Assembly: GCF_013184525.1 (NCBI RefSeq)
Contig: NZ_JAAOIZ010000003.1
Span: forward strand, 248,001-312,000
From: Chryseobacterium sp. LAM-KRS1
Lineage (GTDB): Bacteria > Bacteroidota > Bacteroidia > Flavobacteriales > Weeksellaceae
DNA: 64,000 nucleotides
Direction of reading: 5' to 3'
The position numbers were made by a program, and so were the translations under genes. Below are positions 32,664 through 41,397 of this stretch, in pieces (within the stretch, counting starts at the first letter, position 1; every line of letters starts with the position of its first letter). The notes below the pieces were generated by a model that made no database searches, was not told the DNA's origin, and worked only from the letters and a program-made list of their open reading frames with translations.

Positions 32664-34604
32664 TTACTCAAGCTGAGATGCTAAATGTTCCCACTCCTGT
32701 AAAGCCAGCTCCAGGTCTGCTTTTACTTTATTATATTTTTCCAGGCTCTCTTCTGAAGGATTTTCTTTTGCAAAAGAGGCTTCCATTTCTTCAGATTGAG
32801 TTTCCAATTCGGAAATCCTTTCTTCTACTTTCTTTATTTTGTTCTGGATATTTTTTTGCTCCTTACTTACAAATCCTGATTTGGGCTGAGATACTGTTTC
32901 AGTTTTTTCCGGTGTTTCAACTTTTGGCTTAGCCTCTTCTTTTACATCATCATTATGAAGCTTTGCCTTTTCCGCAGAAATTTCCCTGATGGATTCTTTT
33001 TGTCTGTACTCCAGATATTCGTTGATATCTCCCAGAAATTCTTTCATTTTCCCATCCCGGAATTCAAAGATCTTATCACAAAGACCCTGCAGGAACTCCC
33101 TGTCGTGAGAGATTACGATCAATGTTCCTTCAAACTTTTGCAATGCCAGTTTGATGATCTCCTTAGACTGGATGTCAAGGTGGTTGGTCGGTTCGTCCAT
33201 AATCAAGGTATTGAACGGACGCAATAACAATTTACATAATGCCAGACGGTTTCTTTCTCCACCCGACAATACTTTGGTTTTCTTGGTAACAGCTTCCCCC
33301 TGAAATAAGAATGATCCCAGCAAATCTCTTACTCTAGGTCTGGTTTCTTCCGTAGCAGCATCTTCCGCTTCTTCCAGAACCGTTTTATCCGGTGTTAATA
33401 CTTCTTCCTGGTTTTGGGCGAAGTATCCGATATTTACATTATGTCCTAAATTCCAGGTTCCTGTGTAGTCTTTGATTTCTCCTGCAAGAATTTTTGCCAA
33501 AGTTGTTTTACCCTGTCCATTTTGCCCTAAAAGAGCAATCCTGTCTCCACGTTGGACCATAAAGTCTACGTTATCGAATATTTGCTTATTTCCATAAGCT
33601 TTTCCAAGATTTATAGCTTCAAAATTAACTTTCCCGGGAACAACCGATTGTACAAAACGAATATTGAATTTGGAAACATCTTCATTTTCCACCTCGATAC
33701 GTTCTACTTTCTCAAGCTTTTTAATCAACGACTGGGCAAATGCGGCTTTGGAAGCACTTGCACGGAATTTATTGATCAGGTCCTCGGTGTGTTTTATTTC
33801 GGCATCCTGATTCTTTTTAGCCTGAATCAGCTTTTCTTTTCTGTCTTTTCTGAGTTCAAGATACTTGGTATAATTTGCCTTATAATCATCAACCTTTCTG
33901 TTATTAATATCAAAAGTTCTGTTACAAACAGAAGTCATAAACTGTTTATCGTGACTCACCAGTACAATCGCTCCAGGATAATCTTTAAGAAAGTTTTCAA
34001 GCCAGATGATGGATTCCATATCAAGGTGGTTGGTAGGCTCATCGAGAAGCATTACATCATTCTTTTGAAGAAGCAGTTTTGCCAGCTCTATTCTCATTCT
34101 CCATCCTCCGGAAAACTCATCCGTAATTTTCTTAAAATCATCTGCTTTAAAGCCTAACCCGAATAATACTTTTTCCATATCGCCTTCCAGATTGTAAGCA
34201 TCATGGTGCATTAAGAGGTCGTTTAACTCAGTCATTCTGTTGATCAAATCCGTATAAGAATCACTTTCATAATCTGTTCTTACCGTCATCTGATGATTCA
34301 CCTCCTCAAGTTCATTTTTCCAGGCATTGATCTGTTCAAAAGCCTGCATGGTTTCATCCCAAACAGTTCTTCCTTTCACAAAATCCAGATCCTGCTTTAA
34401 GAAACCAATGGTGATATTTCCATCAGGGACTACATTTCCTTCGTAGAATGTAATTTCTCCGGAAAGCATTTTCAATAAAGTGGATTTCCCAGCTCCATTT
34501 TTACCTACTAAACCAACTTTATCATCCTTTTTAATTGTGAAATTCACATTTTGAAACAAATAGTTTCCCGAATGATGTAACCCTAGACCTTGAACCGAAA
34601 GCAT
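32664..34604 (-). CDS. ABC-F family ATPase (Uup/YdiF-like)
   Basis: 646 residues with two ABC domains and no membrane part. Walker A: GLVGKNGAGKSTLLKML and ALLGQNGQGKTTLAKIL. Signatures: FSGGWRMRIELAKLLL and LSGGERNRLALCKLLL. Walker B: DVMLLDEPTNHLDMES and TLIMDEPTNHLDIQS. The linker between them (about 240-320) is the Lys-rich P-site tRNA-interaction motif. A C-terminal coiled coil, KKVEERISELETQSEEMEA, marks the Uup/YdiF type. ABC-F proteins act on the ribosome to relieve stalls. It is monocistronic. Confidence 0.92.
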   Translation of the reverse strand: MLSVQGLGLHHSGNYLFQNVNFTIKKDDKVGLVGKNGAGKSTLLKMLSGEITFYEGNVVPDGNITIGFLKQDLDFVKGRTVWDETMQAFEQINAWKNELEEVNHQMTVRTDYESDSYTDLINRMTELNDLLMHHDAYNLEGDMEKVLFGLGFKADDFKKITDEFSGGWRMRIELAKLLLQKNDVMLLDEPTNHLDMESIIWLENFLKDYPGAIVLVSHDKQFMTSVCNRTFDINNRKVDDYKANYTKYLELRKDRKEKLIQAKKNQDAEIKHTEDLINKFRASASKAAFAQSLIKKLEKVERIEVENEDVSKFNIRFVQSVVPGKVNFEAINLGKAYGNKQIFDNVDFMVQRGDRIALLGQNGQGKTTLAKILAGEIKDYTGTWNLGHNVNIGYFAQNQEEVLTPDKTVLEEAEDAATEETRPRVRDLLGSFLFQGEAVTKKTKVLSGGERNRLALCKLLLRPFNTLIMDEPTNHLDIQSKEIIKLALQKFEGTLIVISHDREFLQGLCDKIFEFRDGKMKEFLGDINEYLEYRQKESIREISAEKAKLHNDDVKEEAKPKVETPEKTETVSQPKSGFVSKEQKNIQNKIKKVEERISELETQSEEMEASFAKENPSEESLEKYNKVKADLELALQEWEHLASQLE

Positions 34605-34648
34605 TTAATGATATAATTTAAGAATTAATACTGAATATTTTTCGGGTG

Positions 34649-34656
34649 CAAAAATA
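34649..34656 (-). promoter_or_regulatory. -7 promoter element of the ABC-F gene
   Basis: TATTTTTG on the minus strand, 44 bases upstream of the ATG at 34604. Confidence 0.45.
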
Positions 34657-34685
34657 CGGAAAAAGAAATGAATAGACCAGAAATA

Positions 34686-34711
34686 AAAAAAGCCTCCTGC
34701 ATGCGGCGCTT
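34686..34711 (-). terminator. Terminator of the DUF2235-like gene
   Basis: Imperfect stem AAAGCGCCGCATGC / AGGAGGCTTT with a run of seven T on the minus strand, 53 bases beyond the stop at 34764. Confidence 0.6.
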
Positions 34712-34763
34712 TATTACATAAGTTTCAAGTAAAAAAGGGCGAACATCTGATTTATCCGTTTAC

Positions 34764-36068
34764 TTAATAAATAATAGACCGTATCCAATCATCATTGTTT
34801 GGAATATTACTTTCATAAGCAAAATCTGTAATGGCCATATCTTCCGGAAAAAACATTTCGGTCCGGAGAGCAGAATGAAAGTTATTATCTAAGGATTTAC
34901 ACGGAACATTCAGTCCACTGTTTATGATCTCCTTATACATTAAAGCTTGTGATTTTTGAAGTTGCCCTTTTTTATATAAACCGAAATTGGCTGAAATATG
35001 AATATAGCATGCAAGCTTTTCATAATCATATAAAGGTTTCTGGCCTGATTTAAGATTAACTGCGTATTTTTCCAGCTCATTATAAAGGGTTTCCAAATAA
35101 AAATGTTCCGGATCTAATGTAAAATCACTTTTACTAAAGTCAGTGATAAAAACCGGAGCCACGGAATTTGTCTGCATGAGCATTAAACTCCCGTACACTT
35201 TTGAAAGATCATTATATACCATTTCTTTTTCAACATATGCCTGGGACAGGATATCCCCCTCATCGATCCGGTGATTCCTTAAAGGTATATCCCATATTTT
35301 ATTTTCTTCTGTCTCTTTTACATGAGAAACATAATCATTAACATCTGAAACCTCAAAATAATTTCCTGAAATATATACCGATTGTGAGCTATTAAGATAC
35401 CCACCACCAACATCCGCATGAACGCCCGGAACAAAAATTTCTTTCCAGACGCATTTTTCAGTCATAAATTCGGAATCATTCATAGTACGGGAGTTCTCAA
35501 AAAAACCGGTCAGCGGAAAAAAATACCGGCACTCGTTCATCGCACATAAGTGAAGGGCATTTTCCACTCCTTGCGATAACTTTACGTGGTATTGGTTAAA
35601 TGGAGCTGATTCTACAGTATCGAACACTCCAAGGAACTTTATTTTTATATGCCCTGAAATTGAAGGCCCCAGCTTTAACAGTTCATAGCAAAAATTCCTC
35701 GCCAGCATACCTCCTCTTCCAAATCCATAAACATAAAACTGATATTCTTTGGTTGTGTCTCTTATTTTATCTTCAATAAAAGCATATGCTTTCCGAAGTT
35801 TATCATCCGAAGAATAGCCGGAATATCCTGTAGGATTTTTACAGGTAGCCTTTGCAAAATCACTGTCTTCGGAGCCTGTTATTGTTCCTATTCCTTCTAC
35901 ATATAATTTTTCATTCCCGTCGAATACTTTAAAAAGTTTATATATATTGGTTGGCAAAGCGTGATAACTTATGTGATCCGTCAATGTTTTTTTATCTGAA
36001 GTTGCATTGAGCCCGTTGCTTCCTGCCCCATCAAAAAAAATTCCGACGGATATTATAGTATTCTCCAT
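34764..36068 (-). CDS. DUF2235/Tle1-like alpha/beta-hydrolase domain protein with nucleophile Ser replaced by Gly
   Basis: 434 residues from the ATG at 36068 (an upstream ATG at 36086 adds six residues). It starts IISVGIFFDGAGSN, the FFDGTxN motif of DUF2235. The nucleophile elbow G-x-S-x-G reads YGFGRGG (residues 114-120), so the expected Ser is Gly117. Asp in FLGVFDTVES and His in FVPGVHADVGGGY are in place, as is the C-terminal helical region. DUF2235 members include type VI secretion phospholipases, but no T6SS gene lies nearby. Activity is doubtful without the Ser. It follows a two-component operon after a terminator, so it is a separate transcript. Confidence 0.8.
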   Translation of the reverse strand: MENTIISVGIFFDGAGSNGLNATSDKKTLTDHISYHALPTNIYKLFKVFDGNEKLYVEGIGTITGSEDSDFAKATCKNPTGYSGYSSDDKLRKAYAFIEDKIRDTTKEYQFYVYGFGRGGMLARNFCYELLKLGPSISGHIKIKFLGVFDTVESAPFNQYHVKLSQGVENALHLCAMNECRYFFPLTGFFENSRTMNDSEFMTEKCVWKEIFVPGVHADVGGGYLNSSQSVYISGNYFEVSDVNDYVSHVKETEENKIWDIPLRNHRIDEGDILSQAYVEKEMVYNDLSKVYGSLMLMQTNSVAPVFITDFSKSDFTLDPEHFYLETLYNELEKYAVNLKSGQKPLYDYEKLACYIHISANFGLYKKGQLQKSQALMYKEIINSGLNVPCKSLDNNFHSALRTEMFFPEDMAITDFAYESNIPNNDDWIRSIIY

Positions 36069-36199
36069 AATAACAATTTTAAACATTTACCCTCTGCACA
36101 TTTAACAGTAAGCCTTAAAAATTTTAGCTTTCAGCAGGATAAACATTTCAAATTAACCGTGAAAAAAAATGGAATAGTAGAGTAAAAGCTACCAAATAA

Positions 36200-36222
36200 A
36201 AAATTCCGTATTTCTACGGAAT
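36200..36222 (-). terminator. Terminator of the response-regulator operon
   Basis: GATTCCGTA / ACGGAATT stem followed on the minus strand by TTTTTT, overlapping the last base of the regulator's stop codon. Confidence 0.8.
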
Positions 36223-36899
36223 CATATTTTTTCTATTGAATAAATATGATTGATGATGGCATAGATCACAATACCAACTGTATTTTTAGCTCCGATCTTT
36301 TCAAGGACTCTTTGGCGGTGGCTTTCCACTGTTCGCGGGCTTATAAAAAGTTTTTCCGCAATTTCATTATTGGTAAACTCCTGGCAGATGAGTTTTACAA
36401 CATCTTTTTCACGCTCGGAAAGTTCATCTTCCATTTCAAATAAGGATTTCTTTTTACTGGAAGAATTCATATATGAAAAAAGCATTTGATGATCTTCTGC
36501 CGTAAAATAAACTCCGTTTTTATGTACCATGGTAATGGCCTCAATAAATGTTTTTTTATTGGAATTCTTCGGAAGGAAAGCAGACACGCCCAGTTTTACC
36601 ATATACCCCAAAATGGAACTTTTATAATGAGAGGAAAGAATAATAATCTTAAGATCTGGATATTTCTCTTTAAGAATTCCCACCAACTCAAAGCCGTTCA
36701 TAGGTTGCATCTGCACATCCACGAGGGCAATATCCGGAAAACTATTCTCCGCAAGACTTTCTAAACTATTTATAAAATCGGGACCGTTATCTGAAGTAAG
36801 GGTCACGGAAATATTCTGCTCGTTTGATAACAGTAACTTTATTCCCTCGAGAATTAACTGTTCATCATCTATCAGTGCTATTTTAATCTTGGAATTCAT
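36222..36899 (-). CDS. NarL/FixJ-type response regulator
   Basis: 225 residues. The receiver domain spans about 1-125: KIALIDDEQLILEGIKLLL, acceptor Asp in DIALVDVQMQPMNGFEL, IILSSHYK and the final Lys in SAFLPKNSNKK. The LuxR-type helix-turn-helix is at 155-220: LSEREKDVVKLICQEFTNNE, then IAEKLFISPRTVESHRQRV. It is phosphorylated by a cognate kinase and then binds DNA. Its start overlaps the kinase gene by 17 bases, so the two are translationally linked. Its targets are unknown; the operon itself is the obvious first candidate. Confidence 0.95.
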   Translation of the reverse strand: MNSKIKIALIDDEQLILEGIKLLLSNEQNISVTLTSDNGPDFINSLESLAENSFPDIALVDVQMQPMNGFELVGILKEKYPDLKIIILSSHYKSSILGYMVKLGVSAFLPKNSNKKTFIEAITMVHKNGVYFTAEDHQMLFSYMNSSSKKKSLFEMEDELSEREKDVVKLICQEFTNNEIAEKLFISPRTVESHRQRVLEKIGAKNTVGIVIYAIINHIYSIEKI

Positions 36900-37638
36900 T
36901 GTTGCATGGAATTTTAATAATTAGACGACTTCTTTTACCCGGTACATTCTTCCACTTATGGATGGCATTAATGGATTTGATCCTGGATTCAATATTTTTG
37001 ATGCCCATCCCTTTTTTTACCAGGTTATAATCAAACCCATGTCCGTTATCTGAAACCACGAGTGCTGTAATTTTCGAATAATCTTTAAGATAAATCCAAA
37101 TCTTCGTGGCTTCTGAATGCTTGATAACATTGGTCGTAAACTCCTGTATAATCCGGTAAAGCTGAACCTCAATAAATATATCTTTCTTTTTATAATGAGA
37201 TGCCACATGTAATGAAATATTGACCCTGTTGGACAGATTTGCAATCAGTTCTTCGATGTATAAGACAAGTCCTACCGATTCCAGATTCACCGGATAGAGG
37301 GAATGAGATATTGTCCTTGCTGAATCGATAAGGGCAGACATTTGCCCGTTGATGTTCTTTTTGATCAGTTCATCGCCTTTTGTATCGAGATTATTCAGCC
37401 ACAAAGAGAGAATATTGAGTCTGTTTCCCATATCATCATGAATCATCACGGCAATCCTTTTCCGTTCTTCCTCCTGGGCCTTAATATTTTCCAGTACAAG
37501 CTTTTTCTGATGAAGGACTTCAGCTTCATGCTGTACATTCTTTTCTTTGATGATCCGGTCGACAAAAGTTTTGTATGCCAACAAAATAAATACTACGATA
37601 ATTGCTATGGTAACAATTATAAGTATTAAAAAATCAAT
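36883..37638 (-). CDS. Membrane-anchored sensor histidine kinase (NarX/DesK type), start codon uncertain
   Basis: At least 233 residues from a TTG at 37584. The same frame continues upstream as a hydrophobic stretch (FLILIIVTIAIIVVFILLAY) that must be the membrane helix, up to the end of the previous gene, but contains no ATG, GTG or TTG. The coordinates given assume an ATT at 37638; an ATA at 37650 is the other choice. The dimerisation box ERKRIAVMIHDDMGNRLNIL has the phospho-accepting His (HDDMG as in HisKA_3), and the ATPase part has NVIKHSEATKI (N-box) and VSDNGHGF with GMGIKNIESR (G-boxes). Little or no extracytoplasmic sensor is present, so the adjacent membrane protein may be the sensing partner. 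Confidence 0.85.
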   Translation of the reverse strand: MDFLILIIVTIAIIVVFILLAYKTFVDRIIKEKNVQHEAEVLHQKKLVLENIKAQEEERKRIAVMIHDDMGNRLNILSLWLNNLDTKGDELIKKNINGQMSALIDSARTISHSLYPVNLESVGLVLYIEELIANLSNRVNISLHVASHYKKKDIFIEVQLYRIIQEFTTNVIKHSEATKIWIYLKDYSKITALVVSDNGHGFDYNLVKKGMGIKNIESRIKSINAIHKWKNVPGKRSRLIIKIPCNNEFQD

Positions 37639-37646
37639 ATGTAAGG

Positions 37647-38270
37647 TTATTTCTTTAATTTGATAAAAGTATATATAAATGAACCATACAAAATGCTTGA
37701 CAATATATTATTGGTTCCTAAAATTGTATAATAATCATCTTCTGACAAGGTGGCTATCTGATGTTGAATGATAAAAATAAAGACTGAAACAGAGTAATAG
37801 AAAAAAATACAGGCATCCACCAGTATAAACCTGTTGATGGCTTTATTATTTTTAATTTGTTGCAGTAAAATAGATCCTGCAAAGCAAATAATGATGATGT
37901 TGGAAGTTACTTTTACAACATCATCATTAAAGCAAACCTTAAACGTTTTATTCATCAGTAAAAAACCGAGAGAAAGAACCGCTACCGGAATCCATCCGTA
38001 TTTAGATATTCCCAGCTTTCTAATGAATAAACTTGTCAAAAGGAAAAATTCGCCAGCTATATAAATAGGGTACAAAAATGAAGTATCCTTGTAATGCAAA
38101 ATAACCGTTAAAAAATTAGTGGCCGCTTCAATGAAAAAAAGAAATCCGATATAAAAAACATATTGTTTTTCTTCTTTTTTAAGAACGGAATACTTTGCTA
38201 TCCCAAAAATAAGGGAAACAAGAAGTAAAAAATTAGTGATACCCCACGTAGTAATAAAATAGCCGTGCAT
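37647..38270 (-). CDS. Polytopic membrane protein in the two-component operon
   Basis: 207 residues with about seven hydrophobic helices (for example ITNFLLLVSLIFGIAKYSVL, YVFYIGFLFFIEAATNFLTV and FILVDACIFFYYSVSVFIFI). No motif of a known transporter or receptor is seen; charged residues within the helices are few. It ends with FIKLKK at 37647, within a few bases of the kinase start, and begins nine bases after the preceding gene. Because the kinase lacks a sensing domain, this protein might sense the signal (inference). Similar unknown membrane proteins beside NarL-type systems occur in flavobacteria. Confidence 0.65.
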   Translation of the reverse strand: MHGYFITTWGITNFLLLVSLIFGIAKYSVLKKEEKQYVFYIGFLFFIEAATNFLTVILHYKDTSFLYPIYIAGEFFLLTSLFIRKLGISKYGWIPVAVLSLGFLLMNKTFKVCFNDDVVKVTSNIIIICFAGSILLQQIKNNKAINRFILVDACIFFYYSVSVFIFIIQHQIATLSEDDYYTILGTNNILSSILYGSFIYTFIKLKK

Positions 38271-38278
38271 TTATTGTT

Positions 38279-39007
38279 CTATAATTGACAAATTGGAGGA
38301 CATGGCCTGGACCAGTCGTAGGTATTGGAAATAACTTCTACACTTCCTGTATTTTGCAGATCTTTATAAAATGAAATAAAGATGAGTGTTACCAATGGTC
38401 TCTGATAAATTTCAGAAAATTTAATTCCGAAAGAGCATATGATGTAGCTCAATCCTTCTTTGGATGGACACAAATCTTCAACAGGTACATAGAATCTCTT
38501 AAAAATCCTTGCTCCTTTGAATTCATCACATTCCCTGTAAAACCAGGTAGATCCTTCATCTCTCCAGAGCTCAATAGCAGCAACAGCTTTATCCTGCTCC
38601 ATTATCGGCATATTAGCTACCGGTAAATACATATCCGCTGTTTTATCTACCTGCTGAAGTTCCTTGGAAAGAACGGCGTTTTTTACTAATGTATATTCTT
38701 TGGTTTCTACTAAAGTAAGATTCGATGTAAGTTCTGCAAGAATACTGTATGGATATTCATTAACAGCAATTTTTTGTCCGTTGATATCAAGAGGGCAAAG
38801 GATCAGTACAAGCTGATTTTTGTATACCCCTATTTCAGAACAAAAATCATCACATTTATTGTTCTTTTTTAACCAATCAATCTGATCAAAGGAAAGGGTA
38901 AAAACATAATTGGGGGGAATAAGTTTTTTTATCGTTGAGTAATCTTTAGAACTGGTATCCCATGCGGCGATTGCAGCGGCATACTCTTCTCTGTTGAAAA
39001 TTATCAT
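38279..39007 (-). CDS. Unknown soluble protein, first gene of the two-component operon
   Basis: 242 residues. No signal peptide or membrane segment and no family recognised. The sequence has a regular alpha/beta look: YAAAIAAWDTSSKDYSTIKK, PPNYVFTLSFDQIDWL, QLVLILCPLDINGQKIAV, a central AVAAIELWRDEGSTWFYREC and a Pro/Cys end RPCPPICQL. It contains seven cysteines, mostly spread singly. It lies 8 bases upstream of the membrane-protein gene and so opens the four-gene operon. Its role in signalling is a guess. Confidence 0.65.
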   Translation of the reverse strand: MIIFNREEYAAAIAAWDTSSKDYSTIKKLIPPNYVFTLSFDQIDWLKKNNKCDDFCSEIGVYKNQLVLILCPLDINGQKIAVNEYPYSILAELTSNLTLVETKEYTLVKNAVLSKELQQVDKTADMYLPVANMPIMEQDKAVAAIELWRDEGSTWFYRECDEFKGARIFKRFYVPVEDLCPSKEGLSYIICSFGIKFSEIYQRPLVTLIFISFYKDLQNTGSVEVISNTYDWSRPCPPICQL

Positions 39008-39164
39008 ATTTACATGGTTTTAGTGGCATAAAATTATGTAAACTAAACTACCTATGCAAATATCCCATCTATAATTGAAGATTTATTAATATTTTTAAAT
39101 ATATAAGAATAGCCTATTCAAAGGCTTTTCCAAAGGAAGTGCTATTGTTTCTTTTCAAGCAGAC

Positions 39165-39785
39165 TTAATAGTTCCTCACTGTAATATGGTAACAGCTTTG
39201 TTGCCTTTCTTTGATGTAATAAATCCTCCCGGCATTCGCATAAAATTTCAACACCTTTTCAAGGGCAATTTCCATTTTAGGATTATACTTCAGGACATCA
39301 TTAAACCGTATATAGGAGATATCAAAAGAGTTACCGTAGTTGTGGGAGCTGATTCCGAGGGAAGCATTGGAGTTTACTCGTCTTAGCCTGCATTGATCCT
39401 CAAGCGTTCTTGTCATGGATGAAACCGTAAAAGTATGTCCTTTTGTTTCTTTACTGAACCTGGCTCCCATTTTCTCGAGTGTTGTTTTTGCCTTGGAAAC
39501 CATATAAGGCCTACTATAATCCAGTTTTTGAACCCGATAACCTTTTCCTGACTTTTTTATTTTATGAAATTTTCCACTGTTGATGTATTTCTGAACCGTT
39601 TTACTATTTGTTAATAACTTTACACCAAAGCTCCTTGAAGCGTCTAGATGTGGCTTATAAAGCGGAGTCGGCTCTACCTTTAAAACCTCTGCAAGATCGT
39701 AACAGATCCCTATTTTTTTTGAAGATTGCCCATAATGAAAACATCCTATAAAACATCCAAAAATCAAACAAAGAATTTTTTTCAT
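39165..39785 (-). CDS. DUF5715/M15-like D-Ala-D-Ala carboxypeptidase-type protein
   Basis: 206 residues. A signal peptide (ILCLIFGCFIGCFHYGQ) precedes the mature domain. The C-terminal half holds the M15-type zinc-peptidase layout: a TRTLEDQCRLRRVNSNAS segment, SSHNYGNSFDISYI with His and Asp ligands (SxHxxGxSxD), and CYHITVRNY with the second His. The family cleaves peptidoglycan stem peptides. The catalytic Glu/Asp near MEIALEKVLKFYANAG could not be fixed by eye. It probably acts in the periplasm on cell-wall turnover. It is monocistronic. Confidence 0.8.
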   Translation of the reverse strand: MKKILCLIFGCFIGCFHYGQSSKKIGICYDLAEVLKVEPTPLYKPHLDASRSFGVKLLTNSKTVQKYINSGKFHKIKKSGKGYRVQKLDYSRPYMVSKAKTTLEKMGARFSKETKGHTFTVSSMTRTLEDQCRLRRVNSNASLGISSHNYGNSFDISYIRFNDVLKYNPKMEIALEKVLKFYANAGRIYYIKERQQSCYHITVRNY

Positions 39786-39946
39786 TCGCCGTTTTTTTTA
39801 ATTAAAAAAATGAAAAATAAACATTTATGCAATGTAGTTCAACCATAAGAGATGTATATTTAAAATATATACTTCAATAAATCCCATATTACATTATCAT
39901 ATTCACACTCGTTAATCAATTTAATTTAATTCTTTTTAAAAATTAA

Positions 39947-39978
39947 TTTGAAAATCTGAAATTTAAACTATAAATTTG
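39947..39978 (+). promoter_or_regulatory. Promoter of aqpZ
   Basis: TTTG at 39947-39950, 20 bases, then TAAATTTG at 39971-39978; close to the Bacteroidota consensus, 23 bases before the aqpZ ATG. Confidence 0.7.
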
Positions 39979-40001
39979 GTTTCAATATAAAAATAAACAT
40001 T

Positions 40002-40721
40002 ATGATAAAAAAACTTTTTGCTGAATTTTTCGGCACATTTTGGCTTGTTTTTGGCGGTTGCGGTAGCGCAGTCTTTGCCGCCGGAGTTCCCGATATCGGT
40101 ATAGGTCTTTTAGGTGTTGCTTTAGCATTTGGTCTTACAGTGCTTACTATGGCATACGCTGTAGGTCATATATCAGGTGGACATTTTAATCCTGCAGTTA
40201 CTTTCGGCCTTTTAGCCGGAGGAAGATTTCCTTTCAAGGATCTGATTTCATATGTTGTCGCACAATGTCTCGGAGCAATTGCAGCAGCAGGATGTCTTTA
40301 CATTATACTGAATGGAGCCGGAGCTTTCAGCGCCGAAGGGCCCGGAGCCTTTGCAACGAATTTCTATGATATGCCAGGTTATAACAACAGAAGCTATTCA
40401 ATGGGGGCAGCTTTCTTAGCAGAATTTCTGTTAACAGCTTTCTTCCTTATCGTTATTATGGGCGCAACGGATAAATGGGCTAATGGGAAGTTTGCAGGAA
40501 TCGCTATTGGTCTTGCTTTAACCCTGATCCATCTGATTTCCATCCCAATTACAAATACTTCTGTAAATCCTGCAAGATCTTTGTCTCAGGCATTATTCGT
40601 AGGAGGAGCTGCCATGTCCCAATTATGGTTGTTCTGGGTCGCACCTATCCTTGGTGGAGTTGCCGGTGGGATAATTTATAAGTTTTTACTTCAGCGGTCA
40701 GACAATGAGGTCGCCGCTTAA
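40002..40721 (+). CDS. aqpZ: Aquaporin Z (water channel)
   Basis: 239 residues with six helices and both NPA boxes: [20 protein letters not shown] and [17 protein letters not shown]. The selectivity filter positions fit a water-specific channel (His in helix 5 within LIHLISIP and Arg after the second NPA). The start [20 protein letters not shown] is almost the same as in other AqpZ proteins. It moves water through the inner membrane. It is a single gene with its own promoter and terminator. Confidence 0.96.
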   Translation: MIKKLFAEFFGTFWLVFGGCGSAVFAAGVPDIGIGLLGVALAFGLTVLTMAYAVGHISGGHFNPAVTFGLLAGGRFPFKDLISYVVAQCLGAIAAAGCLYIILNGAGAFSAEGPGAFATNFYDMPGYNNRSYSMGAAFLAEFLLTAFFLIVIMGATDKWANGKFAGIAIGLALTLIHLISIPITNTSVNPARSLSQALFVGGAAMSQLWLFWVAPILGGVAGGIIYKFLLQRSDNEVAA

Positions 40722-40729
40722 TCATAAAA

Positions 40730-40757
40730 AAATCCTGTCAGATCTGACAGGATTTTT
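40730..40757. terminator. Bidirectional terminator between aqpZ and the next gene
   Basis: Palindrome AATCCTGTCA-GATC-TGACAGGATT with A tract and T-run, 10 bases after the aqpZ stop. Confidence 0.9.
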
Positions 40758-41317
40758 TATTTTCTTTTTTTAATATCGAACGGGTTTTTAAAAATCAGTT
40801 CTTCATGTTTTCCTTTAACTTCCATTTTTTTCTGAAGTAAATTCAAAGCCATTTTCCGGATAAAAAGGTCTTTATCATTAAGCTTCCAGTAAGAATCCAT
40901 ATGTACCTGTACCGGTTTTTTAATGTGATAAAATTCCGTTTCCCATGTATCCTCATTATGATAAAACTCAATAAGCCCACAATGTTCCGGAATCTGTTCA
41001 TGATCGACCATCCCCATAGGAAGGAGAAAGCTGAATGCGTTACAAACATAATCACCACATGAGATTTTGTCGTGTTTTAAAAATTTTTCTCCTGTAGATG
41101 CATTCTGATAAGATTTTTTGAAATCATTCTTAAAATCACTTTTAGAGAGTTTAATCTCTATTTCATGGCTTAGCCCCACAGCATCAATAATCAAAATATC
41201 AGCTTCCCAATCTGAATGAAAATGATTGGTTAAAACAAGTTCTTTCTCAAAGTCACAATGAGAATGAATGAATGCATGAACAAGTTCTTCAATTTTTAGC
41301 ATATTTCTTTTGGGCAT
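40757..41317 (-). CDS. PD-(D/E)XK nuclease-like protein (MmcB-like)
   Basis: 186 residues from the ATG at 41317; a second ATG at 41302 is possible. The core WEADILIIDAVGLSHEIEIKLSKSDFKND has the spacing of the PD-(D/E)XK site: an Asp in EADIL, then E-I-E-I-K. Before it comes VLTNHFHSD. This pattern resembles the MmcB/DUF1052 family of DNA-repair-linked putative endonucleases. The C-terminus is rich in Lys and ends KNPFDIKKRK. A cytosolic DNA-binding role fits but is unproven. It has no obvious partners. It shares a terminator region with aqpZ. Confidence 0.55.
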   Translation of the reverse strand: MPKRNMLKIEELVHAFIHSHCDFEKELVLTNHFHSDWEADILIIDAVGLSHEIEIKLSKSDFKNDFKKSYQNASTGEKFLKHDKISCGDYVCNAFSFLLPMGMVDHEQIPEHCGLIEFYHNEDTWETEFYHIKKPVQVHMDSYWKLNDKDLFIRKMALNLLQKKMEVKGKHEELIFKNPFDIKKRK

Positions 41318-41397
41318 AAGGTTGGGAACGAGAGATTTCAGTGGGTAAGCTCTGGAAACTTTGAGATGAAATCTAAGGCTTGCACATTACGCATACC

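Noticed and set aside
34764-36068. The DUF2235 protein as a type VI secretion effector
   Set aside because: No T6SS structural, VgrG, PAAR or immunity gene nearby, and the nucleophile Ser is missing.
37584-37584. TTG at 37584 as the true start of the histidine kinase
   Set aside because: It would cut through the middle of a membrane helix that continues in frame upstream; kept only as an alternative.
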